Assembly (NCBI RefSeq): GCF_020382885.2 | Contig: NC_058504.1 | Span: 14,147,019-14,211,018, forward strand | Length of the DNA: 64,000 nt | DNA from: Scatophagus argus | Lineage: Eukaryota; Chordata; Actinopteri; Scatophagidae | Reading direction: 5' to 3' | Shown here: positions 37,201 through 64,000 of the stretch, piece after piece | Layout: the number at the start of each line of letters is the position of its first letter | How positions within the stretch are numbered: the first letter of the stretch is position 1 | Position numbers and translations under genes: made by a program | The notes under the pieces: generated by a model | The model's database searches: none | What the model was told of the DNA's origin: nothing | Seen by the model: only the letters and a program-made list of their open reading frames with translations

Positions 37201-40200
37201 GTAGGACACACTGACTCTCCATTCATTCTCCAGCCTCGCCAGACCCAGCCGCTTGTTTCTTTAACTTGGGAAAATGGATTTTTGAGTAAATGCATGCCGC
37301 GGTGGAAGAAATGTTTAGATCTTTTATTTAAGTTAAAGTGGCAATACCACGATGTAAAAATACTTCATTACAAGCATTTCTTTTCAATATGTCAATTTTA
37401 AGTAAAGGTATATTATCATGAAATGTAGGATAGAACTGCAAGCAAAATATGCAATGTAAGTTAGTAAAAAGGGGTGACTTTCAGAATGTCAAATTATCAT
37501 CCAATAAGCAGGAGGAACCAACCTCACTTCTTGTATATTTTTTAGTGGTTTAATGTACAACAATGCATCATATTGTAGAAATATATATTTTTAAGTGCAG
37601 ATTCGTATCTCCAAAATATTTTGTTGCTAGAACTGCCACTGTGTGTAAAAACTACATAATTTTCCTTTTACATGTAGAGGAGTAAAAGTTTAAAGTAGCA
37701 AATACACAAGTACACAAAACTGTATCTCAGAAGAGGTATTTTATGTCATGTTTGTACTCATGCAAGAATAATTTGCTCTTTTTTGTTGGAATTACAGTTT
37801 ATTTGCTTATTGTTTGCCAGTAGTTGCTTCATCTTCTCTGGTGCAACATACGTACAATGTACAGATAAACACATACACTGTCCATTCTCACTGCTCTTTA
37901 AAATACTACAGGCAAACCAAAATCTGCATGCCCTCCTCACTCGTCTCTTTGTCTGCACAGCTACTCACACTGTCTTCATTGACCTGCACGAGAAACAGTC
38001 AAGTTTCTGACCTCCTGTTGTGACGCATGGCTGGCTGAGTGCATCTGTCTGCATTTCTGTGCAAATGGCTGAAGGTGAAATTGTGCATACAGTGCACATT
38101 ATACAAGTGTGTAAAAACACCAATTTAAGACAGTGTGGCGCTTTTCTTTTCTCAGCTTAAACTCCTCCACTGCCCAAAACTGAAAACTGCTGGAGAAAAA
38201 TCTTAGTGAAAACAGCAAATTACCTCCCCACAATCCCCTTGTTAAAAACGAACATACCTCCCGCTGTGCGCACAAATCTGTGCTTCTGCCTGCATACCTG
38301 CGTGCCTGTGTATATGAGCTGAGCTGCATGTGTGTATTATCTCTGCATGAGTTTGCCGTAATTACACAGTGAAGGTGCCCATAGGGTGGCGGCGTCTACA
38401 TTTGGTTCTGTGCCACATCCCCTCTTTTTATTGTGTCTTGTGCCTGACAGAAAAACTGCGGTGTGTTTCTGCACGTTGACTGATGTGAGCAGCAGTGTGA
38501 GGACGTATATGTGCGACAGTGTGGATTTTAGCGTGACTGAGAAATGAATGTGTGCCTCTGTTTGCATCAATAAACACATTACAGTCACTTATTGTTACTG
38601 TTTGTGTTTCCAGGAGCAGCAGCAGCAGACATCAGCTGATAGCAGGTCAGTGTGTGGGTTGACTGACGAACTTCAGTGTGTCGGTGTGGGAATTCAAGAA
38701 ATGTCTCTTTAGTGTGTTATAGTGTCAGTGTGACAAGTTCAGAGGGAAGGTTGAAAGGTCAGCTTAGCCAAAGTGTAGAATACGGGTCATCTGATTAATT
38801 GGATTTATAGCAACAGAGATCACATGACAACCACTTTATGACTTCCTTTACAGTATCAGAAACAAATCTTTTGGACGAGGACATCATGTTCAAAGTCGTG
38901 CTGTGAATTTTAAATTTGTTGACCTGCCTTGTCCGGAATGTGTGTGTAAAATAGACAGAAAAACAGGTCCATCTTTGCAACAGCCTGTGACATGACTGAC
39001 CTCCTTTTCTGTACTGGACGGAGCCAACAGGTAGCAGTTAAGATCACATACTGATGTGAAAGACCTCCAGCTCCAACCTCCAATAACCTGAGGACACGGA
39101 GCTCAATCACAAGCATCAAAATAACGCTTTTTATTAGTGTGAAAATAATATTATTATGAAGTTTCTCCAGAAGAAAGTTACTTGTTTGAATTGTAGTTAA
39201 GCAGCTCAACCTGGAGCTTTATCTGCCTCCTGCAGGGCAGCCCAGTCGCAACCAGTGACATGATTGGATGAGTGAGCAGTGAGATCAAAGCTGTGCCCTG
39301 TGTGTCTATATACTAAAGGTATTTTTATGACTGGCTGTTAAACTGTGCACTGGTTAATACGCATTTAATAGAGACAGGGAATTGATAAAACACTCAGTGA
39401 CATATAAGGCTACACTGAAAAGTTGGCAGAGTAATACTATCTGACCACTGGAAATAGACTTCAGGGACAATGTGCAGCAGGACATGAGTGTTATGTGCAT
39501 CGGTGTGTGTGTGTGTGTGTGTGTGTGTGCTCGCTGGTTGACTTGCCCAAATTTAACTGTCTGCATTCTGCAGCTGCTTGGGGGTTTTGTTATAGTATAG
39601 TAACCCAAAAAAACGCCACACAAGGCTGCAGCCATAGAACATCATCCTCCCTTTGTGTAACACACAAAGAGAAAAATTCATCTGTCATCAAGTCTTGAGC
39701 TGTCACCTCGATGTTGAAACATCTGCTGGATATAACTTAAATAATATTTCACAGTGCACATTTTCACAAAATGTATTTAAATCAGTATGGTCTTATTTGG
39801 CTAAAATGTTTGCAAATTGGACATAAACACATGACTGGCGTTTCACAGCGTGAATATTTATTTATGATGTTTTGTTGTTCTTTGGGTGGTTTTCTGGGAT
39901 ATTTTAAAGCTCACATTGTAGATGCAGCCTTAAAAAGTCAAATGCTGAGTAAATTAAGTTAATGTACACAGAGAGAGACTCTCACATACATTTCAAGAGA
40001 ATGCTTTGTCTTTTTGGCTGCTGCTCTGTTACTTCGGCACCCACACAAAACGGAAAGCTGGTTTAAAGAGCAGAGACGGGATCAAAATATGGGATGAAAG
40101 GATGTGTGTTCAGCAGTACAAGGAGGAGAGAGGGCTACTCCTGAGTGCCTCTGATTACATCTAATCTGTTCACTGACAGCAGGTTCGCAAGCAAAAGCCC

Positions 40201-40733
40201 AACTCTTCATCCCAACACAATGAAAAGTAAGGCTGAAAAGCGTTTCAAGCACTTATCGTGCACGTGTCCTCCTCCTCTCTCCTAATAGTCTGACTCAGCA
40301 GGCTGTGGACAGCGGATGGTCAGTTGGTGAGGTCAGCAGAGCAGCAGAGCAGACAGGATTTTCATCTGTCCTCAGAGATGTCATCTGTGTTGTTTTATTT
40401 TAGGCCAGCCTCAGTGGCAGACATTACCGTTTTTTAATTGAAGGCTTCAGGGTCAATGGGCTCAATAAGCTTTGTTCTTAGATAAAATGTATGCGTTGTG
40501 ATACGAGGGCAGGGACGTGGAATTTCCCCCGTTATACTGATTTTCCAGAATTGTCTGGGTTTGGTTTCCTAAGTGTTCATGTTAAGATCCTTTCATTTGC
40601 TTTCTGATGGGCATGCATTACATGCCCAAGCATTTCAGAGAGAAAATGTGTCAGGGAACTGAACCATATGCAAACCTTTACTGTGGTTGAAGAACACATA
40701 CACAACCATTTTTCATTTCTTTATTTCTTTCAG
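37201..40733 (+). other. spon2: spon2 5' region with candidate 32-nt non-coding exon
   Basis: An exon at 38614-38645 is bounded by acceptor TTTCCAG and donor GCAG|GTCAGT; its sequence is rich in AGC. The following acceptor, TTTCAG, ends at 40733, directly before the ATG exon. The flanking intron sequence has a (TG)n run at 39502-39529 and no other recognisable content. Confidence 0.35.
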
Positions 40734-43700
40734 ATGATGGCAACAGACCACCTGACATGCGGTTGGCTGCTGCAGCTACTCGTTGCTCTTCTGCAGCTTT
40801 CCCTCACTTTTGCTGGACCACTCAGTGGGACAGAATGCACAGCCAAGGGTCCTGCTTCCTACATCCTGGTCTTTACAGGTCACTGGAGCCCACAGGCCTT
40901 CCCCAAGCAGTATCCACTGTTCCGGCCTCCTGCACAGTGGTCCAAACTCATGGGTGAGAAAGTCTGCTAGTGACAGGGGTCAGACGGTTCACCTCTCTTA
41001 GTCAAAGTGCTGGCAAATTCAGACTTAGCTTCACCTAAAGACACAATTTATCCTTCCCATCATGTGACAGAGGTTAAGGGCCTTAATGTCAGCATACACA
41101 TACACTATATGGACAAAAGTATTGGGATGCTTGCCTATCATTGCAGTAGAGCATTTGTGAGGTCAGTCACTGATGTTGAACCAAAAGGCCTGACTCGCAA
41201 TCTCCGTTCCAGTTCATTCGAAAGGTGTTGGATGGAGTTGAGGTCAGGACTCTGTGTGAGCCAGTCGGGTTTTTCCACACCAGACTCATCCAACCATGTC
41301 TTTATGGACTTTGCTTTGTGCACAGGGGCACAGTCATGCTGGAACAGAAAAGGGCCTTCCCCGAACTGTTGCCACAAAGTTGGCAGCACAGCATTTGTTC
41401 GAAATGTCTTGGTATGCTGAAGATTTCCCTTCACTGGAAGTAAGGGGTCGAGCCCATTACCTGAAAAACAGCCCCATCCCGATACTTTTGTCTATATAAT
41501 GAGTGCCCACAGGCATGGGGGTGAGAGATGTTAATGAGCCAAGCAGCAAGACGCAGAGAGCAATAAAAAAGACTGTCTAAATGCAACCAGATGGGTTTTT
41601 TCCTTTCTCGAACTTCTGTCCAGCCATATCGTTAATATTTCTCTATTTCTTCAACTTGATCCTACGCTACTTCCCACATTTCTGCTGGTTTACCACAGTA
41701 TTGGCGGCAAACACTGGAGGAGAGGTTTTGAGGCCTGTGAAGGTGGGTGATGACAGTTGGGGTGTGGTGGGGTCAGACCGCTTACCTCAGAACCAGGAGG
41801 AGAAGGAGAAGCAATTCAGGCCCCTCTTTTATTTTTTAATTTTATTTGAGCTGTGGAGCATGGGATGGATGGCAGATGTTTGTACATGTGTGCGCATGTA
41901 TGTGTGTTGGACTGCCCCTGTGCATCACTGTCTGTGGCTTTGTCTGGTTTCCAGCTCTCTCAGTGGTGCTCCACTGTCCTGCCAGCGGGTCATGGCCTAC
42001 TTATTCCATATGGAGACAGGCATCGGAGATTCTGACAAACTCATAATGGCTTTTTATGTTCCTGGGCACCGGTGAATGTATGGCGGCAGGTGTCAAGAGT
42101 GGGCTTTGTCATAAGAAAAGAAAAACATAAGGGCCTCAATGAGATGACTGGTAGTCTGCTGGTAGGGGATAAAAGAACGTTGGAAGCAAGTTTGTCACAG
42201 CACAAAGAAAAGTTTAATCTGTCAAGGGGCTTGGGGGCTTTGTATTATTGCAGAGACCTGGGGATAAGGGGTCGAGGACACTGCCAGAGGGAAGAAGGAA
42301 TGGAGTTTGTCTTGGCCAATGAAAAAAGACCAGCAATTTAGGAGAGGCGGGAAGTGAGCTTTAACGTCTTAGTGGGGCTTAAATGTGATGTGTGATCGAG
42401 TTTCGGGGTCCTGACGCTTGTGGGAAAATTGTTAGAATGGAAATACAATTAAGGACGTAAGTAATGGCAGTTTGGGAGAAACAAGATAGTGTGTGAAGTG
42501 TGCTTTGCAGGCTCTGAGTGTGGCTCTGTGTGGTGTGTGTATTAATACATGTGTCAAGAGTATTTAAGTATAAATGCATGGTTGTGTATGTATGTCTGTA
42601 AGCAGCTCTGAAAAGTGAGGTAAGGCAGAACCATCAGAGCATTTGTCAGCGTGTTTCTGGCTAACCTTACTCTGCCCTTAAAACCACTGGCCCAGGCTGG
42701 TGGCTCTGTGGGTTTCAATGCGCTCCAGAACCTGTGCTACATACAGTTCAATCTAACCTGATTCTCAGCAGAGTACATAGACAACAAGAACTTAATATTA
42801 GAATGTGAATGAAATGGTTCTGTTGGCCCAGGGGTGTGTATGAAAAGGTATAAATAAGGGTTTTCGAAATTGTTAGAGAATTTTTTTTCCTCCATTTGGC
42901 TGCCGACTCCGAGATCCTGACCTATCTCCTGGCAGCTCCGTCTTGTGCTGTGGTTTTATCGGTGATAGATGAAGATAACTATAACCATACAATAATGTCA
43001 AAGACATCCATGCAGGCAATTCTTTAAGAATTATCTGTTTAATGGCAGGAAGTAGGAGGCAGCCGTTGAAATACATGCAGGCTCCATGGTGGAAATGATC
43101 TCACCGTCTGACTGAGGCTCTGTGGTGTTTCATTGACATTGATATGCATTCCAGCGAATAAGCATCTTACTCCTGTCTCCTCCTCCCTCTTGTGTTTCTT
43201 TTCTCCCTTTAGCGGTAAGCCATAATCGGCATTTTCGGCTGTGGGAAGAGGGTGCCACAGCCAGCACAGGGGTGCAGAACTTCGCTGAGCTAGGGGTGAC
43301 GGTGGAGATGATGAAGGCGGCTAAGGAGGCCAGGAAGAGACGCGCAGTTGGCGCCATGTACCGAACAGCCGGCATCCCTAACGGCATTGGGCACAGCTCC
43401 ACGGAGTTGCTCATGCAGCCCCGGAGCTCACTGGTAGGCGCAAATAAAACTTAAGTAGAGGCAATACTCATTCACAAAAGCACACACATGCTCAGACATA
43501 GTAAGTCACTCAAACCCTCTATGACTAAATCTATTTAGTCATGTGGTGACCTGGACCTCTACATAATATTGTCCATCCGTTCTGACCAAACACTTCACTA
43601 CTTCTTTCCACTATCCAATCACACTATGTTTAGCTCAACTGCTGAAGCCCCACAGCCACAAACGCCCACATCCATCCTGCACAGTCTGTGCTGTGATGCT

Positions 43701-46700
43701 GTCTGTCCCATTGAACTCTGTCAGATCTGGATGAGAGGCTAAGGATTAAGTTTAGTAAAAGGAATAGACACATTTATTCCTTTCCTTGTCGAGAGACAGT
43801 TGCGAAGATCAATACCCCATCTGTGTGGTAAATATGAAGGTACAACAAGAAGCCCATTAGCTTAGAGTAAAGGCTGGAAACATGGGAAACCACCCTGGCT
43901 CTGTCTGGCCCAGACACAAGTGCCTACCAGCACCTCTAAAGCTCACTAATTAACAGCTGATATCCCATTTAATCTGTACAGAGAAAAGTGAAGATGACTT
44001 TATACATTGGTATGGGTATGAATATTGACATACCCTTAACTTTTAATCCCAGATAAACTAAAACCCATGTTATTTTTGTACAGATTAAACAAACTAGATA
44101 AAATGTGTTTATTAGTAACCTCTGTAGTGCTTTTAGTTGGATTGTGTTACTTTCAGACAGACTCAATCTAGTAAACTGACTCCTGGCTCCATGTGACCCC
44201 ATATTTAAGTTGAAAAATGAGCTGATGGATGTGGACTGGTGTTGGTCCAAGTACAGCATGACTTATCCTACCTACCCTACCCTACAGGGTAGTGCTGCTG
44301 TTGAATAGTGAGTGAGACTAGGAGCAGAGGGTCACGGTGTTCTTTTTTTTTTGAGTCTCGAGCTAAATTTGGGCTCAGGGCTTAAACAAAAGCAAAGGAT
44401 TTGAAGTAGGAATGTGGCATGACCTGGTGGAAGAGTGTGTCATACTATTCACACATTTAGAACTAGAAATAAAGGTATTGCTTTATGAATAAAGTATAGG
44501 CAGCTAATGAATGCAACAGAAAGAGGTGAAGAGCAAAGGTGGGCATGTTAGTTTTAGAAACTGGACTGTGCCTGTTTAGTGACCTAAATCTCTTTATTGG
44601 TTATTCCACTGCTTGAACCCTATGGTCTTTAAAAATCAGCTTGTTATCCAGGTACAGGTTGTCTATGGTGGCTTTTAAAAGGGCCCATCTATTTAAGGTC
44701 AGCGGGCATAATGGAAAAAGAAACACAGTATGACTATTGTTTGTCTGAGCTAAATCTGATATTCTGCGTTTATTCTCGCTCTTGTACACTCATATAAAAA
44801 CCATCCCTTTTTTCTTCACCACAAACCAAAACAATCATACGCAATCCCCCAAAAATCCCAAACATATGATTCCTATCTCCATATTCATGAGCCTCCTGGT
44901 GCTGCTGTGAAAGGTGTAATTCAAAACAGGCAGATAAATCCAAATAAGTTCCATTCAGGATGCAACAAGCGTTATTCTTAAAGATTTAGTACTTTCTAAC
45001 ATCAGTAGGACTACAGAAAATGGGACAGCTCCTGATCATTAAGGTGCTTGCGTTCATGAGTTGCATGTCTTCTCTCCTTAGCTTTGTGAAAGATTTGTTT
45101 TGGTCGAGGAAAAGGGAGAGGGATCGCTGGAGCTTTGAGTCACTGTCTCTAGAGATGCTCCCTGGCCTGTATATTGCAAACGACCACGAACTGATCAAGC
45201 TGGTGATGAGGGATACCCCTGAGTAGACATCTTCGCTGAGTGGACTGATGGATATAGCAGGACAGAACTTCTTGGAAAAAAGTATTGTGAGGAGGCTGAA
45301 AAGGACGGAGGTGGGGGGTGGGGATGGGGGGTGTTTGCAGAAGAGGGAAGAAACTAGGGAAGTAAGAAGGGGATCAGTGGAGGATTCTGAAGAGTAACAG
45401 AGCTGTTTGTGATTTGGTTTCTGTGTTTCTTGCCGTGCGTCAGAGGCAAGAAAACAGACCCCATGTGTCACACTGACACTGCCCGTCTCCTCTTCTGAGT
45501 GGTGCCTGGTGCACCGGTTTGGTGTCTGTTCCAGCAATCTTCTATCCAGCAGAGCTCCATCCGACTCCAGGCCACCCTTTCCTAGCCATCCAAAAGCTGT
45601 CCAAGCCCACCCACCCTAACCGAGCCATAGCAGCTCTGCTCCGGTCCTCAAGTATCAGGCTGCAAGTGACGGGGCGTTTTCAAATGTGCTGTTTTCTGGG
45701 CGTCTGCCACCTCAGCGTGTGCTGACCCCCAGGCCACTTCCTGTATGAGGTCACCAGCTCTCAGGAAACATCCATCACACAGGAGACACAGTCTAACCCT
45801 GCACAGGAAAACTGAGTGGGCGCACACATGTTCCAGTCCCTGCATTTATAAGTTATAAAGTTTATAAATCAGTAGTGTGTGTGCATGTGTGTGTGTGTGT
45901 TTATCTTATTATTACTTACTATAACACAATAATACAACATTATGATGATGGTGTAATCAAATTCACTTCAGTTAGACTTTTGATTGGAGCTGAAAAATAA
46001 TCACAGCTGTGCTTAGATTACCACTCCAGCTCTCTGGAACCTGAAGGGTTGATTGTAGACTTTGTGTATTTCTTTACATTTTCTTTGTAGTTTCACTTTC
46101 ATTTGACAAAGTAAAGAAATCTGTGTCAATTTATCAGTGCAAAACCACATTCGCATACATACAAAGAAAGAAAGAAAAAAGACTATACAACCATGTTAGA
46201 GGCTGCACTTTCAGCTAAATGCATATGTCAGTTTGCTAACATGTTCACAGTAATGATGTTAACATGCTAACGTTCTAATATTTCAGAATCAGAATTAAAC
46301 ACAAAGTATAGTCATCGCGTATATTTAGCCATAAACCGAAATACTGTACAAAATTTGCTAATCAATTGATTCGATGAGGGTGAATTACCATCATCGAATG
46401 TGCAGAGCAAATTTCCATTGGTGTCGCTGAATTGGAGGCAGAGAGATTAAAAAAAAAACCAAAAAACAGTACATGTGAGTGAAGAAAGACAGACTTGATA
46501 AGCAGAAGTGAGTGCTTTTAGCATTTATTTTGTAACTGTCAAGATATTTCAGCCTTGACCAAAGTGACAGATGGACAGGCTGACATTGCCCCTTGGCTTC
46601 AAAGACACTAATCCTCGCGATTCTAAAGCACTTTATGGCCTCACTCCTCAAATCCTTTTAGTCATGCTTGAGATTAATAAGTTGCCATCTTAACTGATGA

Positions 46701-47970
46701 ATAAATATCTAATCTTATCAAGTAATGTTGGTCTACTGTATGGGAGTACACAGGCATAAACAGTCATGGTCTAACCATGCTTTTGTCATGGACTGTTAAG
46801 TTTAAACTAACTCCACTCTCTCTTTCTGACTGACAGTTGTCCCTGATGGTGAAGATCATCCCCAGCCCTGACTGGTTTGTCGGTGTGGACAGCCTAAACC
46901 TTTGTGAGGGAGGCCAGTGGAAAGAAGAAGTGACAATAGACCTCCAGCCTTATGATGCAGGGACAGACAGTGGGTTCACTTTCTCCTCCCCCAACTTCCC
47001 CACCAGTCCCCCAGAAAACATCACAAAGGTGAGCTAGAGCAGTGTTCACACATACAAGAAACCATCATAAGGACTCAGTACTTTAGTCATTTGTGTGTTC
47101 ATTCCAAACACAAAGCAAGGTGGATGGTGTTCGTCTTAATCTTGAAATGGCTTAGCAGTGTGGGGATGAGGCATCATTCTTAGCTGTCTCCACTTAAATG
47201 ATTGCTTGGCAGCCCTCATGCCTGACCTGAAATGATTTGAGTAAAAAAGGGCCTCTCTTACATAATAGACCATCTATCCTTCCACAGCATGTGTTTTAAA
47301 GTGGGCTATTGTGCATCTGAACCTTCTCTGTTGGCTCTCCTGATGAAATATGCCTGACTGTTCTTCGCTGCAGATCACATCTCAGATGCCGAACCATCCA
47401 GCCAACTCCTTTTACTATCCACGCTTAGAGGCGCTTCCACCCATTGCCAGCGTAAAGATCAGTCGACAGACCAGATCACCTGATCGTCAGACCCAAATGT
47501 CCAATCACATTTTGCCAAACTCCATCAGTCCTCAGCGTTTCTCAGGTAAGACTGCAGAGTCAGTAGTGGGTCAAAAAACTTGTGATATTCCACTGATTAG
47601 GATTATGTGGAGATTATAACATGGTTCCAGTTTCAGAGGTCTGAACTCACAGTCTCACTTAAACAGTTCCACATCTCATATAAATGCTAAAAACACACAC
47701 TTCTATTTATTAAGTCTGTCTTTCTTCACTCACACATACATATATATTTTTAAATTTCTTTTAATCTCTCCCCTAAATTCAGTGACTCCACTGGACTGTG
47801 AAGTGTCTCTCTGGTCATCCTGGGGTTTGTGTCTGGGTCCCTGCTCCAGAGGTGGTGTCCGCCACCGCACACGCTACATTCTCTTGCGGCCAGCCAATGC
47901 TGGCACCCCCTGCCCTGAGCTGGAGGAACAGGCTGAATGCGTACCACACAGCTGTATGAGATTCCAGTAA
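40734..47970 (+). CDS. spon2: Spondin-2 (mindin)
   Basis: Secreted extracellular-matrix protein. In other species it binds integrins and microbial surface carbohydrate and acts in cell adhesion and innate immunity. Coding exons are 40734-40953, 43213-43433, 46837-47028, 47374-47545 and 47783-47970, giving 330 aa (human 331). Residues 1-28 form a hydrophobic signal peptide ([17 protein letters not shown]). The spondin domain follows, with [20 protein letters not shown] (48-67), [11 protein letters not shown] and [16 protein letters not shown]. The C-terminus is one thrombospondin type-1 repeat ([15 protein letters not shown] to [15 protein letters not shown]) carrying the WxxW C-mannosylation motif. 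NIT in PENITK is a possible N-glycosylation site. The ATG lies directly after the acceptor and is followed in frame by a second ATG. Teleosts have spon2a and spon2b; which one this is cannot be decided here. Intron 1 carries a Tc1-type MITE. Confidence 0.93.
41101..41501 (-). mobile_element. Internally deleted Tc1/mariner element with TIRs
   Basis: Lies in the first spon2 coding intron. The left end, CACTATATGGACAAAAGTAT (from 41103), and the reverse complement of the right end, CATTATATAGACAAAAGTAT (ending 41501), form terminal inverted repeats that continue into TNGGGATG. A TA precedes the left end; the right TA has decayed. On the minus strand (41434-41138) about 98 codons of transposase C-terminus remain open, including [19 protein letters not shown] and [10 protein letters not shown]. 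The N-terminal half is missing, and the position expected to be the catalytic Glu (PIEHLW in active relatives) reads Gln. Confidence 0.85.
43434..46836 (+). other. spon2: Second coding intron of spon2
   Basis: A 3.4 kb intron without recognisable genes. At about 46200-46290 it carries the GCTAAAT...GCTAACATG...TGCTAACG motif series common in dispersed fish repeats. A short GT run lies at about 45884-45901. Open frames of 183 codons (minus, 45537-44986) and 68 codons (plus, from 45020) have no recognised domains and are treated as chance. Confidence 0.5.
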
Positions 47971-48800
47971 CCCACAGGGCACATAAGAACAGATACTGCC
48001 AGTATACAACACTGGGACTCTCATGTTATTACTGCTGGACTGAGAAATGTCGCTGTGTCTTGAGCATTTCCTCGATAATGAAAAGGATTTTTGTATTTGT
48101 CACGGTCAAATTGTAGAAATTTAAGACTAGTATTAGTGTGCACACCCCTCTGGGTGTATTTTAATGGAACTAAAAGGAAACTGAAGTCTGAGTGTAGCAG
48201 AGCATCGGGCAGTCATTAAGGTTTGAGATAACACTTTAAATGTGTTTGGATAAAAAGTGATTTTTTTTTAAATTGTTGTGGATGCAGAATAGAAGAAATG
48301 GTAAGAAATGTGCTCCGCTCACCCCCCCCCCAAAAACACCTGCATGAGACTTATGGTTTGTTCCTCGTCACATGGCTACGTATGCATTTAATCTGTAGGT
48401 TGATCACGACACACCACATTAACAAATCTTCAACACACACAAACACACAAGAGTCCTTGCACATACTACATACTTTGACAGGCATGGGGACGTTTGTTTG
48501 CGTACATAACTTACATTGCATTACATACATTACATTACATACATTCATGGCACATGCAGCTCTTTCAAAATAACTTCACGCCCTGATTTATAAATATCAC
48601 CTTTGACAAGAAACGCCTTATAGATGACTTGAATCTTAAAGCTATTCTGAAGAAGCCGGCTTATTTTATAATAAGATGCAGGATTTTGTAGAAAGAAAAA
48701 TAAATATTTGTATTATGATTTCTTTTAATGTTTTTTGTATATACTGTATGATTTATCTTATCTTTTATCATTGATGAATAAATATGGAGGTGTATGTTTT
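47971..48800 (+). other. spon2: spon2 3' UTR
   Basis: AATAAA at 48699-48704 and 48777-48782, the second followed by GTGTATG/TTTTTCAAG-type sequence, give a UTR of about 0.8 kb. A short array of ATTACATAC-type units lies at about 48511-48545. Confidence 0.6.
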
Positions 48801-50263
48801 TCAAGTAGAACAAGTCTGTGTTACTATTGTCTCCTGTTTGGCTTTTCAGTTGGAAAGTGCTATCATGTATGTAAATGCATCGTCTATATTTAACAGTCTT
48901 ATCATACTACAGAACATTCTTGATTTGCACATGTTCCACTAATACATGATGAAGTCAATTTATTTGTGTATGTCAGAGAATAATTTGAACAGTATTTACA
49001 CTTCTTTATTTGTGTCTGAAGAACTCACGGTCCAAATGCAAAAATACACAGCCATAAATATCGCAGTATGACAAGGTTATGATGCTTTATATTCACCAAG
49101 ATAGAAGTCACAGTTCTGGATATTTATAGATGAAAATTAGATGTATTCCACAATATCTCTCTAGCTTAAACTTTGATAACTCTGCACTTCATGGTTCTGC
49201 TTTCTTTGTGGTATTTGGATAAATGAATGTAAATGTATTATTTTCTGTTTTTCTGATGGAAATCGCAAACATTTACTCTTGCAGACCATCCTGAGAAACA
49301 CTGATTCTCCGCTGCACTGCAATGAGGAGTTTGTGACAGTATAGCACCACACAGTGGTCACAATCAGCAACAATACTTCTACTCCTTCCAATGACAATAA
49401 TTATAATAAAGATCACTTGGGTTGAAAGGTGATGACCTAAACAATAGTTGCATAAATGTATAGCATTTGTTATCTTTAATAGAAATTATACCTTGATGGT
49501 AAAAAAATTATAGTGGTGCTTATAGTATAGTGCTTATAGTGGATACACCAGTATAGCAAGAGGCCTAAGTCAGAAATAAGTAACTAACAAAAAATTGTAG
49601 CACGTAAACTGAATATACATTTTATGAATAATTATCAACATGCTTGGGTGTGTTATGTGTTTAATGTAGAAGTCCACGTAATGCAAAGGTAGTATTCTCA
49701 TAACTTTCTGAAGTAAACGTTGGTCACAAAAATTCAATAGGCAACTGGTTCCACAGTTAAATAGAAATAATGTATTATTTGATTTAAAATTATTCAACCA
49801 TTTTTTTATACATCATTTTACAGTGAGGTCATCCAGCTCTGCTTTAACAATGCGGAAAACATTGAAAACTAAAACACCCAACAGTGCATAACGTAGTCAA
49901 TAACCACATTCACAGACTTATCGCTAGGGGTCGCTGTTTCCACAGTTTCGCTCTCTGTCTCCGCAGTGCTGCCTGTCTACGAGGAGTGCGTTTGATTGTT
50001 GCAGGACTCAATGGCGGACAGAGCTGGATAGTCCCTCTAGCTCCGAGGACAATAACATCTCGACTGTGTGAATTTCTGGCGTTACTCGGTCCGCCGCTGT
50101 GTGCCTCCGGGTGCAACCGTTGAAGCGGACTGTCTTGTGCACTAACATTAAAAACAAACTCGCTGCAGCTATTTTCTGCTTGTCTTCTAGCATTCTTGAG
50201 TTCCCATCCAAAGCGGAGAAGTTCATGGTGGCTCACTAAAGGCAGCTAGCTTGCGAGCAAACC
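48801..50263 (+). promoter_or_regulatory. kdm3b: spon2-kdm3b spacer and kdm3b promoter region
   Basis: 48801-49850 is AT-rich with no recognised gene or repeat. From about 49920 to 50460 CpG content rises (CTCCGAGG, CGGTCCGCCGCTG), as expected of a TATA-less housekeeping promoter and 5' UTR for kdm3b. The ATG context at 50264 (AACCATGG) matches Kozak. Confidence 0.45.

Positions 50264-64000
<13,737 letters not shown>

Noticed and set aside
41581-42075. 164-codon open frame in a spon2 intron
   Set aside because: Low-complexity hydrophobic translation with no domain; composition and position suit chance.
44986-45537. 183-codon open frame on the minus strand in a spon2 intron
   Set aside because: No recognisable domain and biased Ser/Pro/Leu composition. 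It lies within an intron and has no splice partners or homologue I recognise.

Overview
The window is nuclear DNA of a ray-finned (teleost) fish. The genes are split into many exons by GT-AG introns, with long 3' UTRs and AATAAA signals. The introns carry fish-type Tc1/mariner, hAT-like and tRNA-derived SINE remnants and long CA/GT and GATA/GACA microsatellites. Nothing prokaryotic, viral or CRISPR-like was seen. All gene names rest on recalled family sequences; no database search was possible.

Layout: (1) hnrnpab (+), coding 953-2900, 331 aa, complete. (2) phykpl (-), coding 9975-4961 in 12 exons, 449 aa, tail-to-tail with hnrnpab. (3) fam53c (+), coding 13246-16539, 406 aa, head-to-head with phykpl and preceded by a TATA-type promoter candidate. 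(4) ctbp1-type corepressor (+), coding 19730-28099 in 9 exons, 444 aa, with a probable second first exon at about 21280 and a 3' UTR that may reach 31755. (5) A 5 kb gene-poor, repeat-bearing interval. (6) spon2 (+), coding 40734-47970 in 5 exons, 330 aa, with two candidate non-coding 5' exons. (7) kdm3b (+), from 50264 to the window edge: 15 exons, 1335 residues, cut before the JmjC domain. Intron phases were checked at each junction listed, and every reading frame closes.

The genes are not a pathway. They are a mosaic of neighbourhoods known in human: hnrnpab-phykpl (5q35), fam53c-kdm3b (5q31) and ctbp1-spon2 (4p16). Human 4p16, 5q and 10q26 carry paralogous sets (CTBP1/CTBP2, FAM53A/B/C). 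The fish locus may therefore keep an ancestral FAM53-CTBP-SPON2-KDM3 arrangement, and its ctbp gene could be a paralogue that mammals lost. ctbp and kdm3b are both chromatin regulators, but nothing in the sequence suggests they are co-regulated.

No new multi-gene system is evident. The most useful leads are the identity and altered C-terminus of the ctbp gene, its alternative start exon, a repeated NLF motif and a frame-neutral retainable intron in kdm3b, a GC-AG intron in fam53c, and a perfect 18-bp hairpin in kdm3b intron 1.
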